A stretch of 64,000 bases of DNA from Candidatus Binataceae bacterium (GTDB lineage Bacteria; Desulfobacterota; Binatia; Binatales; Binataceae). Shown piece by piece: positions 41,784-51,016 of this stretch. Numbering within the stretch: the first letter of the stretch is position 1; each line of letters opens with the position of its first letter. A model generated the notes under the pieces. The model saw nothing but the letters and a program-made list of their open reading frames with translations. It had not been told where the DNA came from and made no database searches. Made by a program: the position numbers and the translations under genes. The stretch spans positions 1 through 64,000 of the forward strand of contig DATJMX010000002.1 of assembly GCA_035508495.1 (NCBI GenBank), read 5' to 3'.

Positions 41784-41814
41784 AAGGCAAAGCAAAACTC
41801 TGAAATTTACCGGG

Positions 41815-41935
41815 GTAAGCGTCTCTGCCCGCCATTGAGATGACGCGTTGTGTGCCTTCGATGCTGATAAAAGGTGGCGCCGAAAAGCAATTCCGCGCAA
41901 TCAACGGCGGGCAAGGACGCGCGCCCCACTATTAT
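41815..41935. repeat. Dispersed repeat, CTGCCCGCCATT family, copy 2
   Basis: GTCTCTGCCCGCCATT (41828-41843) and GTGCCTTCGATG (41851-41862) align with 6938-6980. Near the far end GGCGGGCAAGGACGC (41906-41920) is an inverted copy of the start, so the whole element is a long imperfect palindrome of about 100 bases between convergent genes. The remainder up to 42052 holds no gene. Confidence 0.5.
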
Positions 41936-42052
41936 TTCCTTCAGTCAAAAACGAAACAGGCTATCCTCCCGACCGGAGTCGAGGACTCTTTGGTGGCACC
42001 GAAGCTGCCGGTATCAGTTAGCGCGCGTAGCGCTTTCCTATTGTGATCGCGA

Positions 42053-43294
42053 TCAGTCGCCAAACTGTTTCTTTACAACGGTGAAGGCTTTGTCGGTCAC
42101 TTCCAGCGTGCGGTCGATGTCTTGATCGGTATGCGCTGCCGAGAGGAACCAGTTGTGGCGGGGGGCGAAATAGATTCCGTTGTGGGAGCATTCGCCGCAG
42201 AAGAGCTTGTTGCGATCGAAGCGATCGCCGTCGGCCTTGAACGTCATGTAGGGCAGCGCGGGCGGGCCTGAATAGGTCACTTCGATTCCGTGGCTGCGTG
42301 CCTGCGAGAGCATCCCGGCGCGCAGCTTTTCGCCGAGGGTGCGCATCCGCTCGATACCGCCGCTCGCCTGGAGCTCGCGCAGAGTTGCGAGGCTCGCCGC
42401 CATCGGCACGGCGCTGGTGAAATATGATCCCGTGAAGAACACTTCCTGCGCCGCCTTGCGCAGGCTGTCGCGCCCGAGGCAGGCCGCGAGCGGATAGCCG
42501 TTGGCGATAGCCTTGCAGTAGGTCGAGAGATCGGGACGCACGCCAAAGAGCTCACCCGAGCCGCCCATGTGGAGGCGAAAGCCGGCGCGCACATCGTCGA
42601 GGATCATCACAATGCCCTTGGCGTCGCAGATTTTACGCACCCCGGCGAGGAAGCCTTCGACCGGCAGTTCTGAGTCGTGACCGGCGTCGTGGCGAAACGG
42701 GGAGATGATCACGCCCGCGAGCTGACCATGATTCTCCGCAACGGCGCGATTGAGGCTTTCGAGATCATTAAAGCGGAAGTAAACGATATTCGCGCGATCC
42801 TCTGTGGTGACGCCGCTCGCAACTGGCGTACACCATGCGTGAGCGCCGTGGTACGCGCCCTGGCACATCGCGATTTTCGGGCGCCCGGTCGCATGCCGCG
42901 CAACGACGGTCGCATAGGTGCAGACGTCGGAGCCGTTCTTCGCAAACACGCTCCAATCGGCGAAGGGTGTGATCGATACGAGATGCTCGGCGAGCTCGAC
43001 CCACATCGGTGTTGGAGCGTTGAAGCAGTTTCCAAGATCCATCTGCTTCTTCGCGGCTTCCTCGACCTTGGGATGGCGATGGCCGACGATGATGGGGCCG
43101 TACGAGCAGAGGTAGTCGATGTACTCGTTGCCATCGACGTCCCATACGTGCGAGCCTTCGCCGCGCGCAAAAAACGATGGATACGCGCCCTTGGTCAGCA
43201 GCAGCGGCGATTGATGGCCGTAGATACCGCCGGGGACGACTTTCTTGGCGCGCTCGAAGAGCGCCTCGCTCTTTTCGAATGTGTAGGGCTTCAC
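42053..43294 (-). CDS. Class III aminotransferase, glutamate-1-semialdehyde aminomutase-like
   Basis: 413 residues from GTG at 43294, with AGGAG six bases upstream; a farther TTG at 43330 lacks a ribosome site. Sequence KPYTFEKSEALFERAKKVVPGGIYGHQSP, HVWDVDGNEYIDYLCSYGPIIVGHRHP and ILDDVRAGFRLHMGG (PLP-contacting Asp) are of the HemL-like group, and the PLP Lys is in STYCKAIANGYPLAACLG. Strict HemL has EVxTGFR and partners in haem genes, neither present, so a decarboxylating or beta-amino-acid transaminase role is as likely. It stands between an amidase and a response regulator. Confidence 0.83.
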   Translation of the reverse strand: MKPYTFEKSEALFERAKKVVPGGIYGHQSPLLLTKGAYPSFFARGEGSHVWDVDGNEYIDYLCSYGPIIVGHRHPKVEEAAKKQMDLGNCFNAPTPMWVELAEHLVSITPFADWSVFAKNGSDVCTYATVVARHATGRPKIAMCQGAYHGAHAWCTPVASGVTTEDRANIVYFRFNDLESLNRAVAENHGQLAGVIISPFRHDAGHDSELPVEGFLAGVRKICDAKGIVMILDDVRAGFRLHMGGSGELFGVRPDLSTYCKAIANGYPLAACLGRDSLRKAAQEVFFTGSYFTSAVPMAASLATLRELQASGGIERMRTLGEKLRAGMLSQARSHGIEVTYSGPPALPYMTFKADGDRFDRNKLFCGECSHNGIYFAPRHNWFLSAAHTDQDIDRTLEVTDKAFTVVKKQFGD

Positions 43295-43394
43295 GCTCGC
43301 TCCTGGAGATGAGAATTCGTCAACGGTCAACGATAGATCGCGAGAATCCTACTTGGATGAGCGACGGTCAAGTGCGCGTCGCGCGACGCGTTGG

Positions 43395-43856
43395 CTAGTT
43401 GCCGAAAGGCGTGTCTTCGCTGCGGGCCGAGGGCGGCAAGGCACCAATACGCACCAGCTCGTCGCGCAAGCGCGCGCGCGACAGCGGCTTGCAGAGCACG
43501 GCAGACGCGCCAAGCTCATAGCTCTTGGCGATATCGCGATCATAGAGCGAGCTTGTGATCACGAAGACTGGTACAGTCTCGAGTTCAGGATTGCTCTTCA
43601 CGGCCTGCAGCACGGCAAAGCCGCCGTTATCGGGCAGACGCAAATCGACGAGAATCAGGTCGGGACGATCAAACTCGGTGAACCGCGCCAGCGTATCCAT
43701 GGCTTCGCGGGCATCCTCAGCATGAATGATATCGATAGCTTCGCCGAGTACCTGCCTGATCACGGTGAGCGCAATAAAGACGTGGTCGGGATTGTCCTCG
43801 ACCAAAAAGATGCGCACATCAGAGTTCAGCATTTTCCCCGATGTATCGTCGCTCAT
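43395..43856 (-). CDS. Single-domain response regulator (CheY/Rcp1-like)
   Basis: 153 residues comprising one receiver domain: acidic pair in IFLVEDNPDHVFIAL, phosphoacceptor Asp in LILVDLRLPDNGGFAVL, conserved Ser/Thr in VFVITSSLYDRD and Lys in AVLCKPLSRARL. The spacing PDHVxIA and long loop resemble Rcp1-type regulators that work with phytochrome or hybrid kinases. No kinase is adjacent. GGGAGG precedes the ATG by six bases. Confidence 0.9.
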   Translation of the reverse strand: MSDDTSGKMLNSDVRIFLVEDNPDHVFIALTVIRQVLGEAIDIIHAEDAREAMDTLARFTEFDRPDLILVDLRLPDNGGFAVLQAVKSNPELETVPVFVITSSLYDRDIAKSYELGASAVLCKPLSRARLRDELVRIGALPPSARSEDTPFGN

Positions 43857-44223
43857 GGTGATCCTCCCATCCTCAAATTATCGCGCGGCTCCAAATCCTT
43901 GATATATTCAATAGCCGTGCCACTTAGCCTGCTGCGGCGCCCTCCCGACATACACTGCATGCTGGCAGAGTTTACGCGAGATTGCGTCGAGCCTTATAAC
44001 ATACCGGATGTTCAGGCGAGAGAATTCTCGCAAATTGTTTGTTTAATGTCAGAACCTGCTGTATCAGTGACTGAGTTTGCTGTTATCGCTGCGATTCAGG
44101 GGCGACCGTACCAGCGATGTTGCCTCCAGTATCACTCGAACGTCTGATATGTGTCAGAAAGCGACAAAGAACGGTTTATTAGCACATCTGCTGAAGGAGT
44201 AGATAGAAAGGCAGGCGTCCCGG
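43857..44223. other. Intergenic region without recognised gene
   Basis: A 367-base gap between the divergent response regulator and ClC genes, somewhat AT-richer than the rest. It contains a small perfect inverted repeat GCGAGA-GAAT-TCTCGC near 44020 and presumably both promoters. No coding sequence, RNA gene or member of the dispersed repeat families is evident. Confidence 0.5.
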
Positions 44224-46002
44224 GTGGGAATCCTTGCGAACGTGAACGAATCACGCCTCTTCAACCATCCACTGCTACGAAAATACACGGCCCTCGTGCA
44301 TGAGGACCTGGCGGCTACTTATTCGCGCGATATCCAGAAGTGGCTTCTGATTGCGCCGATTATCGGCGTGGTTACGGGCCTGCTGATCACGGGTATCGCG
44401 CTGCTCACTCTCGATACGATTTGGGCGGCGGTTCTGCCTTACTATCTTGCGCATCATTGGGCGATTGTCGTCGGACTCGTCGGCGGGTTCACACTGACCG
44501 GGCTCATCATGCAGTTCCTGACGCCCGACCCCAATGAGCATTCGAGCGAAGAGATCATCCGCTCCTATCACGATCACCAGGGCGACATCGCAATGGGCTC
44601 GTTCTGGTGGAAGCTGCTCGCCGCCGTCACCACCGTCGGCTCAGGCGGCAGCGCAGCACTCGAAGGCCCGAGTATCTACGGCGGCGGTGCGATCGGATCG
44701 TGGCTATGGACGAAGCTGCGGCGCTTCGGCCTCGAATCGCGCGATCGGCGAATCATGCTGATCGCAGGCGCGGGCGCCGGTATGGCAGCCGTTTTCCGCG
44801 CGCCGCTCACGGGTATCGTCTTCGCGATGGAGATGCCGTACAAGGACGACCTCGCGCACGAGGCGCTGCTGCCGGCGCTCATCGCCTCGGTGGTCGCTTA
44901 CGGTACGCTCGCCTCGATCGTCGGCACGGCGCCGCTCTTCGGTTTCGTCGGCACGGCGCAGTTCGCAACGATGGACGTGCTATGGTCCGCGGTCCTTGGC
45001 GTCGGCATCGGCGTGGTCGCGCTCATCTTCGACATTACGTTCCGCCGCGTGCGCGTCGCATTCGTTCACGCACGCATCCCGCACACATTGAAGCTGACCA
45101 TCGGCGGCCTCGGCACGGCGCTATGCGGCCTCGCATTCATCTCGATCTTTCCCGGCAACATCATTCCGATCGGCCCCAACTACGAGGCCGTGCGCTATGT
45201 CCTGAGCCATCCGCTGCCGATCGTCGTGCTGTTGACATTCGTCGTTTTCAAGATGGCCGCGTCGATCTTCTCGCTGGGCTCTGGCGGAGTGAGCGCGGTG
45301 TTCGTTCCGCTCGTACTGGTCGGCGGCTCGCTCGGCAGTGCTTTCGCGCAGGGCGTCGTCCACACCTCGACGTACGATCTCTACGCGGCAGTCGGGATGG
45401 CCGCGATGATCGCGGCGGGTTACAAAACGCCTCTCACCGCAGTCGTGTTCGTCGCGGAAGTCACCGGCGTTCACTCATTCATCATCCCGAGCCTTATCGG
45501 CGCCGCTGTCGCGTATGCGGTTTCAGGCGAGGCCTCAGTATCGGGCGATCAGCATCTGCACGAAGCTGTGAAACTTGCCGATCTCGGCACGGCACGAGTC
45601 ACCGATGTGATGCAGACCCGCGTCGTGTCGGCTCAGGCCGATGCAACTCTGACCGACTTTGTCGCAAGCGTGGCAGCACATCATCGTCATTCGATCTTTC
45701 CAGTTTACGACGGCGCGCGTGCGTGCGGGGTGGTCTCGATGGCCGACGTCAGCCGGATCGCGACCGAGAAATGGAGCGAGACCCACGTCCGCGAGGTCGC
45801 CGACTTGCATCCAACGCGCGTAATGCGCGATTGCGATCTCAATGAAGCGCTGCGCCTGCTGGTGCGCGAGGGCTCGGCGCAGATGCTGCTCGTGGTTGAC
45901 GATGACGGCACGCTCGCCGGCATCGTGACGAAGACCGACATCCTGCGCAGCCTCGAAAATCGAGGCGTTCCAAGCGGCAGCCAGCTTGGGGGGCGCGACT
46001 AG
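44224..46002 (+). CDS. ClC-family chloride channel/antiporter with CBS domains
   Basis: 592 residues from GTG at 44224. The channel part (about 30-445) carries the chloride-filter strings TTVGSGGSAALEGPSIYGGG, with the gating Glu in LEGP, AGAGAGMAAVFRAPLTGIVFAMEMPYKDDL and IFSLGSGGVSAVFVPLVLVGGSLG. Residues about 460-590 form two CBS domains (RVTDVMQTRVVSAQADATLTDFVA, AGIVTKTDILRSL) that sense adenine nucleotides or ionic state. Such proteins exchange chloride for protons or conduct chloride. Confidence 0.92.
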   Translation: MGILANVNESRLFNHPLLRKYTALVHEDLAATYSRDIQKWLLIAPIIGVVTGLLITGIALLTLDTIWAAVLPYYLAHHWAIVVGLVGGFTLTGLIMQFLTPDPNEHSSEEIIRSYHDHQGDIAMGSFWWKLLAAVTTVGSGGSAALEGPSIYGGGAIGSWLWTKLRRFGLESRDRRIMLIAGAGAGMAAVFRAPLTGIVFAMEMPYKDDLAHEALLPALIASVVAYGTLASIVGTAPLFGFVGTAQFATMDVLWSAVLGVGIGVVALIFDITFRRVRVAFVHARIPHTLKLTIGGLGTALCGLAFISIFPGNIIPIGPNYEAVRYVLSHPLPIVVLLTFVVFKMAASIFSLGSGGVSAVFVPLVLVGGSLGSAFAQGVVHTSTYDLYAAVGMAAMIAAGYKTPLTAVVFVAEVTGVHSFIIPSLIGAAVAYAVSGEASVSGDQHLHEAVKLADLGTARVTDVMQTRVVSAQADATLTDFVASVAAHHRHSIFPVYDGARACGVVSMADVSRIATEKWSETHVREVADLHPTRVMRDCDLNEALRLLVREGSAQMLLVVDDDGTLAGIVTKTDILRSLENRGVPSGSQLGGRD

Positions 46003-46081
46003 ATACTACCCGGTCTTCAGAAATAGTGCGGCGCACGTGAATTACTTCGCGTGCGCCGTTTGCTATCCGGAAGTAACTGAC

Positions 46082-46939
46082 TTACTGCGGTTTCTTCATC
46101 TCGAAAGACGGCCCCGACCATTCGTCGCCGAGCATCGATTGCGCGCCCGATTGCGGCTGCGGGAGATTGCCGGCGCTCATGCCCGAGGTCGCGGCGCCGT
46201 CTACCACCATCGCCTGACCGGTGACGAATTCCGAGTCGTCGCTGGCGAGGAACAGTGCCATCGCGGCGATATCCTCCGGGCGTCCGGTGCGCGGCCACGG
46301 CTGAAAGGCGGAGAATAGCTGCGTCGCAGTCTGCTCACCGCCCGGCAATCGGTTGTAGGTGAGCGGAGTCGCGATCAGTCCCGGGCAGATACAATTGACG
46401 CGAATCTTCTCCTTGGCGAGCTCGATCGCGGCCGAACGCGTCAGGCTGATCACTCCGGCCTTCGCGGCGCAGTACGCATGGAGTCCAGGCGCGCCGCGCA
46501 GTCCCGCGATCGAAGCCGTCGAGATGATCGAGCCGCCGCCCACCTTGCGCATCTCAGGAACGGCATGCTTGATACCGAGGAAAACCGCGCGCAGCAGAAT
46601 CGCGAAGCTCTTGTCCCAGTTATCGGCCGTCGTCTTCTCGAGCGCACCGACCGCGCCGCCGAGGCCGGCGTTGTTGTAGATCACGTCGAGACGGCCAAAT
46701 TCCTTGACTGCGCGATCGATTGCGCTCTTGATATTCTCCTCTTTGGCAACGTCGGTGAGCTGGAATACGGCGTTGCCGCCATTTTCCTTGCAGTCGCGGA
46801 CGGCAGCGTCGCCGCCTTCGCGATTGAGGTCCGCAATCACGATCGAGGCGCCCTCGCCCGCGAACCTGATCGCGGTTGCGCGCCCGATTCCGCTCGCCGC
46901 GCCGGTGATCACCGCAACTTTATTACTCAGTCTACCCAT
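46082..46939 (-). CDS. Short-chain dehydrogenase/reductase
   Basis: 285 residues of the classical SDR fold: cofactor motif TGAASGIGRATAIRF, Asp after the second strand (IVIADLNREGG) suggesting NAD preference, NNAGLGG, catalytic Ser in IISTASIAGLRG and YxxxK in YCAAKAG. A 40-residue C-terminal tail is extra. GGAGA precedes the ATG. Last gene of the acyl-CoA dehydrogenase operon; it may oxidise the hydroxyacyl intermediate or an alcohol of the substrate. Confidence 0.9.
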   Translation of the reverse strand: MGRLSNKVAVITGAASGIGRATAIRFAGEGASIVIADLNREGGDAAVRDCKENGGNAVFQLTDVAKEENIKSAIDRAVKEFGRLDVIYNNAGLGGAVGALEKTTADNWDKSFAILLRAVFLGIKHAVPEMRKVGGGSIISTASIAGLRGAPGLHAYCAAKAGVISLTRSAAIELAKEKIRVNCICPGLIATPLTYNRLPGGEQTATQLFSAFQPWPRTGRPEDIAAMALFLASDDSEFVTGQAMVVDGAATSGMSAGNLPQPQSGAQSMLGDEWSGPSFEMKKPQ

Positions 46940-46971
46940 TTTATTTTCTCCACTAGATTTCTACGAAATTG

Positions 46972-47418
46972 CTATTTGCGAGGTCCGCGATTCATCATGC
47001 GATAGTCGATATGCGCGACGACTTCGCCCTTTTGGTTCTTGAGCGTAGAGCGCACGACCGTAAACGTCATCGTGCCGGTGCGCCCGGTCTTCTCGTAGAT
47101 CTCCTTGACCTTCGACGAGACGCGGATTTCGTCGCCGGCGCGAATCGGTTCGCCGATCTCGATGTCGATACCGCCCATCAGGCCGCCGCGCCCCGCGGCG
47201 CGCAGCTTGTCGAAGATATTCTCGCCCTGGCGCATCGAGGCAACAAACGCCGGCGGCGCGATAATCGATCCGTAAGGCCCGGCTTTCGCCACGGCCTCAT
47301 TGACAAACAGCGGATTGGTCTCGCCCACCGCTTTGCAGAAGTTCGCGATCTTCTCCGCCGTCACGATATAGGGCTCGGGCACCTCGAAGGTCCGGCCCAG
47401 GATGTCGTCGTCAGCCAT
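46972..47418 (-). CDS. MaoC-like / FAS1-type dehydratase domain protein
   Basis: 148 residues of the hot-dog MaoC N-terminal-like domain: LGRTFEVPEPYIVTAEKIANFCKAVGETNPLFV, IIAPPAFVASM and EIGEPIRAGDEIRVSSKVKEIYEKTGR. Such proteins act as one half of (R)-enoyl-CoA hydratases, often as heterodimers like HadAB. GGAAG precedes the ATG. It sits 32 bases before the SDR gene and fits hydration after the acyl-CoA dehydrogenase step; a partner subunit is not next to it. Confidence 0.82.
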   Translation of the reverse strand: MADDDILGRTFEVPEPYIVTAEKIANFCKAVGETNPLFVNEAVAKAGPYGSIIAPPAFVASMRQGENIFDKLRAAGRGGLMGGIDIEIGEPIRAGDEIRVSSKVKEIYEKTGRTGTMTFTVVRSTLKNQKGEVVAHIDYRMMNRGPRK

Positions 47419-47443
47419 TACTCAGTTCTTCCCGGCGTAGTTA

Positions 47444-48508
47444 CTATTGAAAACGCGGCATTACCCGCTCGGCGAACAGCTTCATCGAATCGAGCACGTT
47501 TTGATGCCCCGCGATTCCGCCCGTTTCGAACCAGCATACGAGGCGATCGAAGCCAAAGCGCTCGCGCAGCTCGGCGATCTTGTCGCCGATATATTCCGGC
47601 TCGCCGTAGGCCGCCATTATCGATTCCGCAGTGTCGTAATCCATCGCGCGGAGCCGCTCGCGCAGCTTTTCGAATTCCTCGCGATGTACAGGCAGGTCCG
47701 ATTGCGGCTCGATTACCTCGGTCACCGAATGAAAGTAGTTGCGCAGGCTGGGCTCGATCACGGCGCGCACCGACGCGCGATCGCGCCCCGCGAACACCAG
47801 CAACAGTCCCGCGAGCCAATCGTCGGGGCGCTCGCGCCCGGCTTTCTTGAGCGCGTCATCATAAATCTTCAGGCGATCGCCGAGGACGGGAAACGGATTC
47901 ACCGGCCCGCCCGCGAAAATCCGGTAGCCGCGCTCGCCCGCATAGACGAACGTGTCGGGGCTGTTGGCGGCGAGGCGAATCGGCGGATGCGGCTGCTGAA
48001 CCGGCTTGGGAATGACCTCGATACCGTCGGCGGTGAAATGCTTGCCAGAGAACTTCACGCGCTTCTGCGTCCACGCCGCCTTGACGAACTCGAGGCCCTC
48101 GTCGAACAGCTCGCGGCTCGTGTCCATATCGACGCCATAGCCGCGATAGTTCATGTTGAACGCGCCGCGTCCCGCGCCAAACTCGACGCGCCCGCCCGAC
48201 AACACGTCGAGCATCGCCAACTCCTCGGCAAGGCGCATCGGATGATGCAGCGGCACGAGGCTCACCGCTTGCCCGAGCCGAAGGCGGGTAGTGCGCTCCG
48301 CGATCGCCGCAAGCAACATCATCGGCGCCGGCATCACCGAGAAATGCCGCGCGAAGTGAACCTCGGCGAGCCAGATCGTGTCGAAACCGAGCATGTCGGC
48401 GGCAACCGCTTCGTCAACAAGCTCGCGATAACGGCGTGCAGTAGTCTGCGTATCCGCCTCGGGCAGTTGGTAGAACAGATCGAACTTCATGGGCACTCGC
48501 GACGGCAT
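47444..48508 (-). CDS. LLM class (luciferase-like) flavin-dependent oxidoreductase
   Basis: 354 residues (a second ATG six codons in is possible). Luciferase-like barrel strings: MKFDLFYQLPEA, FDTIWLAEVHFARHFSVMPAPMMLLAAIAERTTRLRLGQAVSLVPLHHP, RVEFGAGRGAFNMNYRGYGVDMDTSRELFDEGLEF. It starts four bases after an acyl-CoA dehydrogenase gene and is followed at 25 bases by the MaoC-like gene, so it belongs to a catabolic operon. It probably hydroxylates the substrate or performs a Baeyer-Villiger-like step, using FMNH2 or F420H2. Confidence 0.87.
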   Translation of the reverse strand: MPSRVPMKFDLFYQLPEADTQTTARRYRELVDEAVAADMLGFDTIWLAEVHFARHFSVMPAPMMLLAAIAERTTRLRLGQAVSLVPLHHPMRLAEELAMLDVLSGGRVEFGAGRGAFNMNYRGYGVDMDTSRELFDEGLEFVKAAWTQKRVKFSGKHFTADGIEVIPKPVQQPHPPIRLAANSPDTFVYAGERGYRIFAGGPVNPFPVLGDRLKIYDDALKKAGRERPDDWLAGLLLVFAGRDRASVRAVIEPSLRNYFHSVTEVIEPQSDLPVHREEFEKLRERLRAMDYDTAESIMAAYGEPEYIGDKIAELRERFGFDRLVCWFETGGIAGHQNVLDSMKLFAERVMPRFQ

Positions 48509-48512
48509 CTAA

Positions 48513-49607
48513 CTAATAGCCGCCGAGCTCGGCGACAATCTCGCGATGATACGCGGGCGAGCCGAAGTAGGATTCGTTGAAGCGCGCGCGCTTGAACCAC
48601 AAATGCATATCGTGCTCCCAGGTAAAACCGATCCCGCCGTGCATCAGCACCGCGCGATCGCTGCCGCGCATGTAGATATCGCACAGCCGCGCCTTGGCCA
48701 TCGCGATCATCTTCGCCGCATCGGGCAGGCCAGCGTCGTAGGCGTAGGCCGCGTACCAGAGCAGCGCGCGGGCAGGCTCGAGCTCACTCACGATTTCCGC
48801 CGCGGCATGTTTGAGCGCCTGGAAGGATCCGATCGGCTTGCCGAACTGCTCGCGCACTTTTGAATACTCAACCGCCATCTCGAGCGAGCGCTCCATGCCG
48901 CCCAGCGAATCGGCCGCGATCGCAAGCGCGCCGATCTGAATCACTTTCGAATACAAGTCCGCGCCGCCAAGAATAGTCGCCGGCGCGTCCTTCAATTCGA
49001 CCGTGGCGACGCGCCGCGTCAGATCGAGATGCTTGATCGATTTGATCGAAACGCCTTTGGCGTTCTTCTCGACGACCGCGAGCTCGATCGCACCTGAATC
49101 ATTTTTCGCCGCGACGACAATGAAATCGGCGGCATTCGCATAAGGCACCAGATGCTTCACGCCACTGACACTGCCGCCTGTGCTGATTCGCGCGGCGATA
49201 TCGAGCGGGTCGACGCTGGTGCTCGATTCGGCAAACGCGACCGTGCCGACTGCCTTGCCCTCGGCGATCGCGGTTAACCACTTCTTGTTGAGTTCGTCGG
49301 AACCGCCGAGCGCCAGCGCGCTTGCGGCGAGCACCGACGAAAACAAGAACGGCCCGGGCATCGCCGCGTAACCGCCTTCTTCGAGCAGCATCATCATGTC
49401 GAGCATGCCGAGGCCCGCACCGCCGAACTTCTCCGGCACGATGAGCCCGTTCCATCCGAGCTGCGCGATTTCATCGTAGAGCTCGCGCGGATAGCCGTCG
49501 TCGCTCGCCATCACCTTGCGCACGAACGTGGTCGGGCATTCCTTGGTGAGGAGCGTGCGCGCGCTCTCTTTAAGTTGCTGTTGTTCTTCGCTGAGTCCGA
49601 AATCCAT
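48513..49607 (-). CDS. Acyl-CoA dehydrogenase, short subunit-like
   Basis: 364 residues from ATG at 49607 (AGGA nine bases upstream); an upstream frame extension is unsupported. Sequence DFGLSEEQQQLKESARTLLTKECP, ELYDEIAQLGWNGLIVPEKFGGAGLGMLDMMMLLEEGGYA and GSFQALKHAAAEIVSELEPARALLWYAAYAYD, GGIGFTWEHDMHLWFKRA are of the acyl-CoA dehydrogenase family. Its shorter length and pairing with a longer paralogue recall the alpha2beta2 enzymes of steroid side-chain degradation (FadE28-FadE29 type). 19 bases after the larger subunit gene. Confidence 0.9.
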   Translation of the reverse strand: MDFGLSEEQQQLKESARTLLTKECPTTFVRKVMASDDGYPRELYDEIAQLGWNGLIVPEKFGGAGLGMLDMMMLLEEGGYAAMPGPFLFSSVLAASALALGGSDELNKKWLTAIAEGKAVGTVAFAESSTSVDPLDIAARISTGGSVSGVKHLVPYANAADFIVVAAKNDSGAIELAVVEKNAKGVSIKSIKHLDLTRRVATVELKDAPATILGGADLYSKVIQIGALAIAADSLGGMERSLEMAVEYSKVREQFGKPIGSFQALKHAAAEIVSELEPARALLWYAAYAYDAGLPDAAKMIAMAKARLCDIYMRGSDRAVLMHGGIGFTWEHDMHLWFKRARFNESYFGSPAYHREIVAELGGY

Positions 49608-49626
49608 GACTGGTCCTGGTACTGCT

Positions 49627-50814
49627 TCAGCGCGACTTGGGCATCTTGAGCCCGCGTTCCGCAATGATATTTTTCTGAATATGCGACGTGCCACCGCCGA
49701 TCACGAGGCCGAGCGAGAACATCCATTCATACGGCCAGTAGCCATTGTCGATGGCAGTCTCGTCCTCGCGCGCGACGAGTGAGTAATCGCCCATCGCTTC
49801 CATCGCCGCGGTCGCGAGGTCGTGATTCAGCTCGGTGCCGACGAGCTTGTTGACCATCGCCTCGATGCCGGGATTCTTGCCGCGAATCTGATCGGTAAGC
49901 TGGCGCAGCGAGTTGAATCGCATCGCCGCGACTTTGATTTCCAGATCGGCCAGCCGCTGGCGGAAGACCGGATCCTTGGTGAGCGGCTTGCCGCCGCGCT
50001 GAATCGTTTTTGCCAGCGCCAGCAATCGGTTGAAGCGTTGCTCGCTGCCGCTGGCAGAGCCCAGCATATTGCGCTCATGAAAGAGCGTAGCGTTGGCGAC
50101 GATCCATCCCTCGTTGAGCTTGGCGACGAGGTTCTTGCGCGGCACGTGAACGTTGTCGAAGAAAACTTCGTTGAAACCGCGATCGCCCGTCATCTGCACC
50201 AGGGGCCGCACGGTGACGCCGGGCGTCTTCATGTCGATAAGGATGTAGGAAATCCCGCGATGCTTGGGCGCTTCGGGATCGGTGCGCACGAGACAGAACA
50301 TCATGTCGGCGTGCTGCGCGCCCGAGGTCCAGACCTTCTGCCCGTTGACGATAAACTCGTCGCCAACGATCTCGGCCTTGGTCTTGAGCGAAGCGAGATC
50401 GGAACCCGAGCCGGGCTCGGAATATCCCTGGCACCAGATTTCTTCCGCGGTGAGAATCTTTGGCAGATAGCGCTGCTTCTGCTCCTCTGTGCCCCATGAG
50501 ATCAGCGTCGGCCCGAGCATCCCCAGGCCAGAGCCGCCAATAAGAAATGGCGCGCGGACGCGGACCATCTCGTCGTTGACGATCGATTGCTGGACCGGAT
50601 CCATCGCCTGCCCGCCGTATTCCTTCGGCCACGCGAGTGCGATGTAGCCGGCCTCGTACAGCTTGCGCTGCCATGCCTTGGCGCGGTCGAGCCAGGCCTT
50701 GTCCTCGCGGCCCTCGCGCGTATCGCCGATTCCGGCCTTGGCAATATTTTCTTCGAGGAAGGTGCGGACCTTGAGCCGAAACGCTTCGTCTTCAGAAGTG
50801 AAATTCAGATCCAT
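49627..50814 (-). CDS. Acyl-CoA dehydrogenase, large subunit-like
   Basis: 395 residues, first gene of the five-gene operon. Features: MDLNFTSEDEAFRLKVRTFLEENI, YIALAWPKEYGGQAMDPVQQ, the FAD/substrate strings WCQGYSEPGSGSDLASLKTKAEIVGDEFIVNGQKVWTSGAQHADMMFCLVRTDPEAPKHRGISYILIDM, GFNEVFFDNVHVPRKNLV, and IGGGTSHIQKNIIAERGL at the C-terminus. It introduces the 2,3-double bond in an acyl-CoA and probably acts as heteromer with the next gene product. Long, branched or cyclic substrates are suggested by this subfamily. Confidence 0.92.
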   Translation of the reverse strand: MDLNFTSEDEAFRLKVRTFLEENIAKAGIGDTREGREDKAWLDRAKAWQRKLYEAGYIALAWPKEYGGQAMDPVQQSIVNDEMVRVRAPFLIGGSGLGMLGPTLISWGTEEQKQRYLPKILTAEEIWCQGYSEPGSGSDLASLKTKAEIVGDEFIVNGQKVWTSGAQHADMMFCLVRTDPEAPKHRGISYILIDMKTPGVTVRPLVQMTGDRGFNEVFFDNVHVPRKNLVAKLNEGWIVANATLFHERNMLGSASGSEQRFNRLLALAKTIQRGGKPLTKDPVFRQRLADLEIKVAAMRFNSLRQLTDQIRGKNPGIEAMVNKLVGTELNHDLATAAMEAMGDYSLVAREDETAIDNGYWPYEWMFSLGLVIGGGTSHIQKNIIAERGLKMPKSR

Positions 50815-51016
50815 GAGAACTCCTGCAGTCTAAAGGAGGTACTGCGGCTTCGGCGCCAGCATAGTCATAACCTCGATGCGCATAAAAGCGAATTCCGCGG
50901 AGCCGGGGCGCGGCACGCATCGCATCGCGCGATTGCCGGTCCGATTAAGGCTTGCTAACTCTAAACATTGGTCCCGGTAATACATCTAATCCGGCACCTG
51001 TCGGAGCTGAGCGGAT

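Noticed and set aside
43353-44147. 264-codon plus-strand open frame spanning the 43857-44223 gap
   Set aside because: Mostly antisense to the response regulator; the part in the gap has no ribosome site, motif or family resemblance.
47447-48580. 377-codon plus-strand open frame
   Set aside because: Antisense to the luciferase-like oxidoreductase with intact family motifs.
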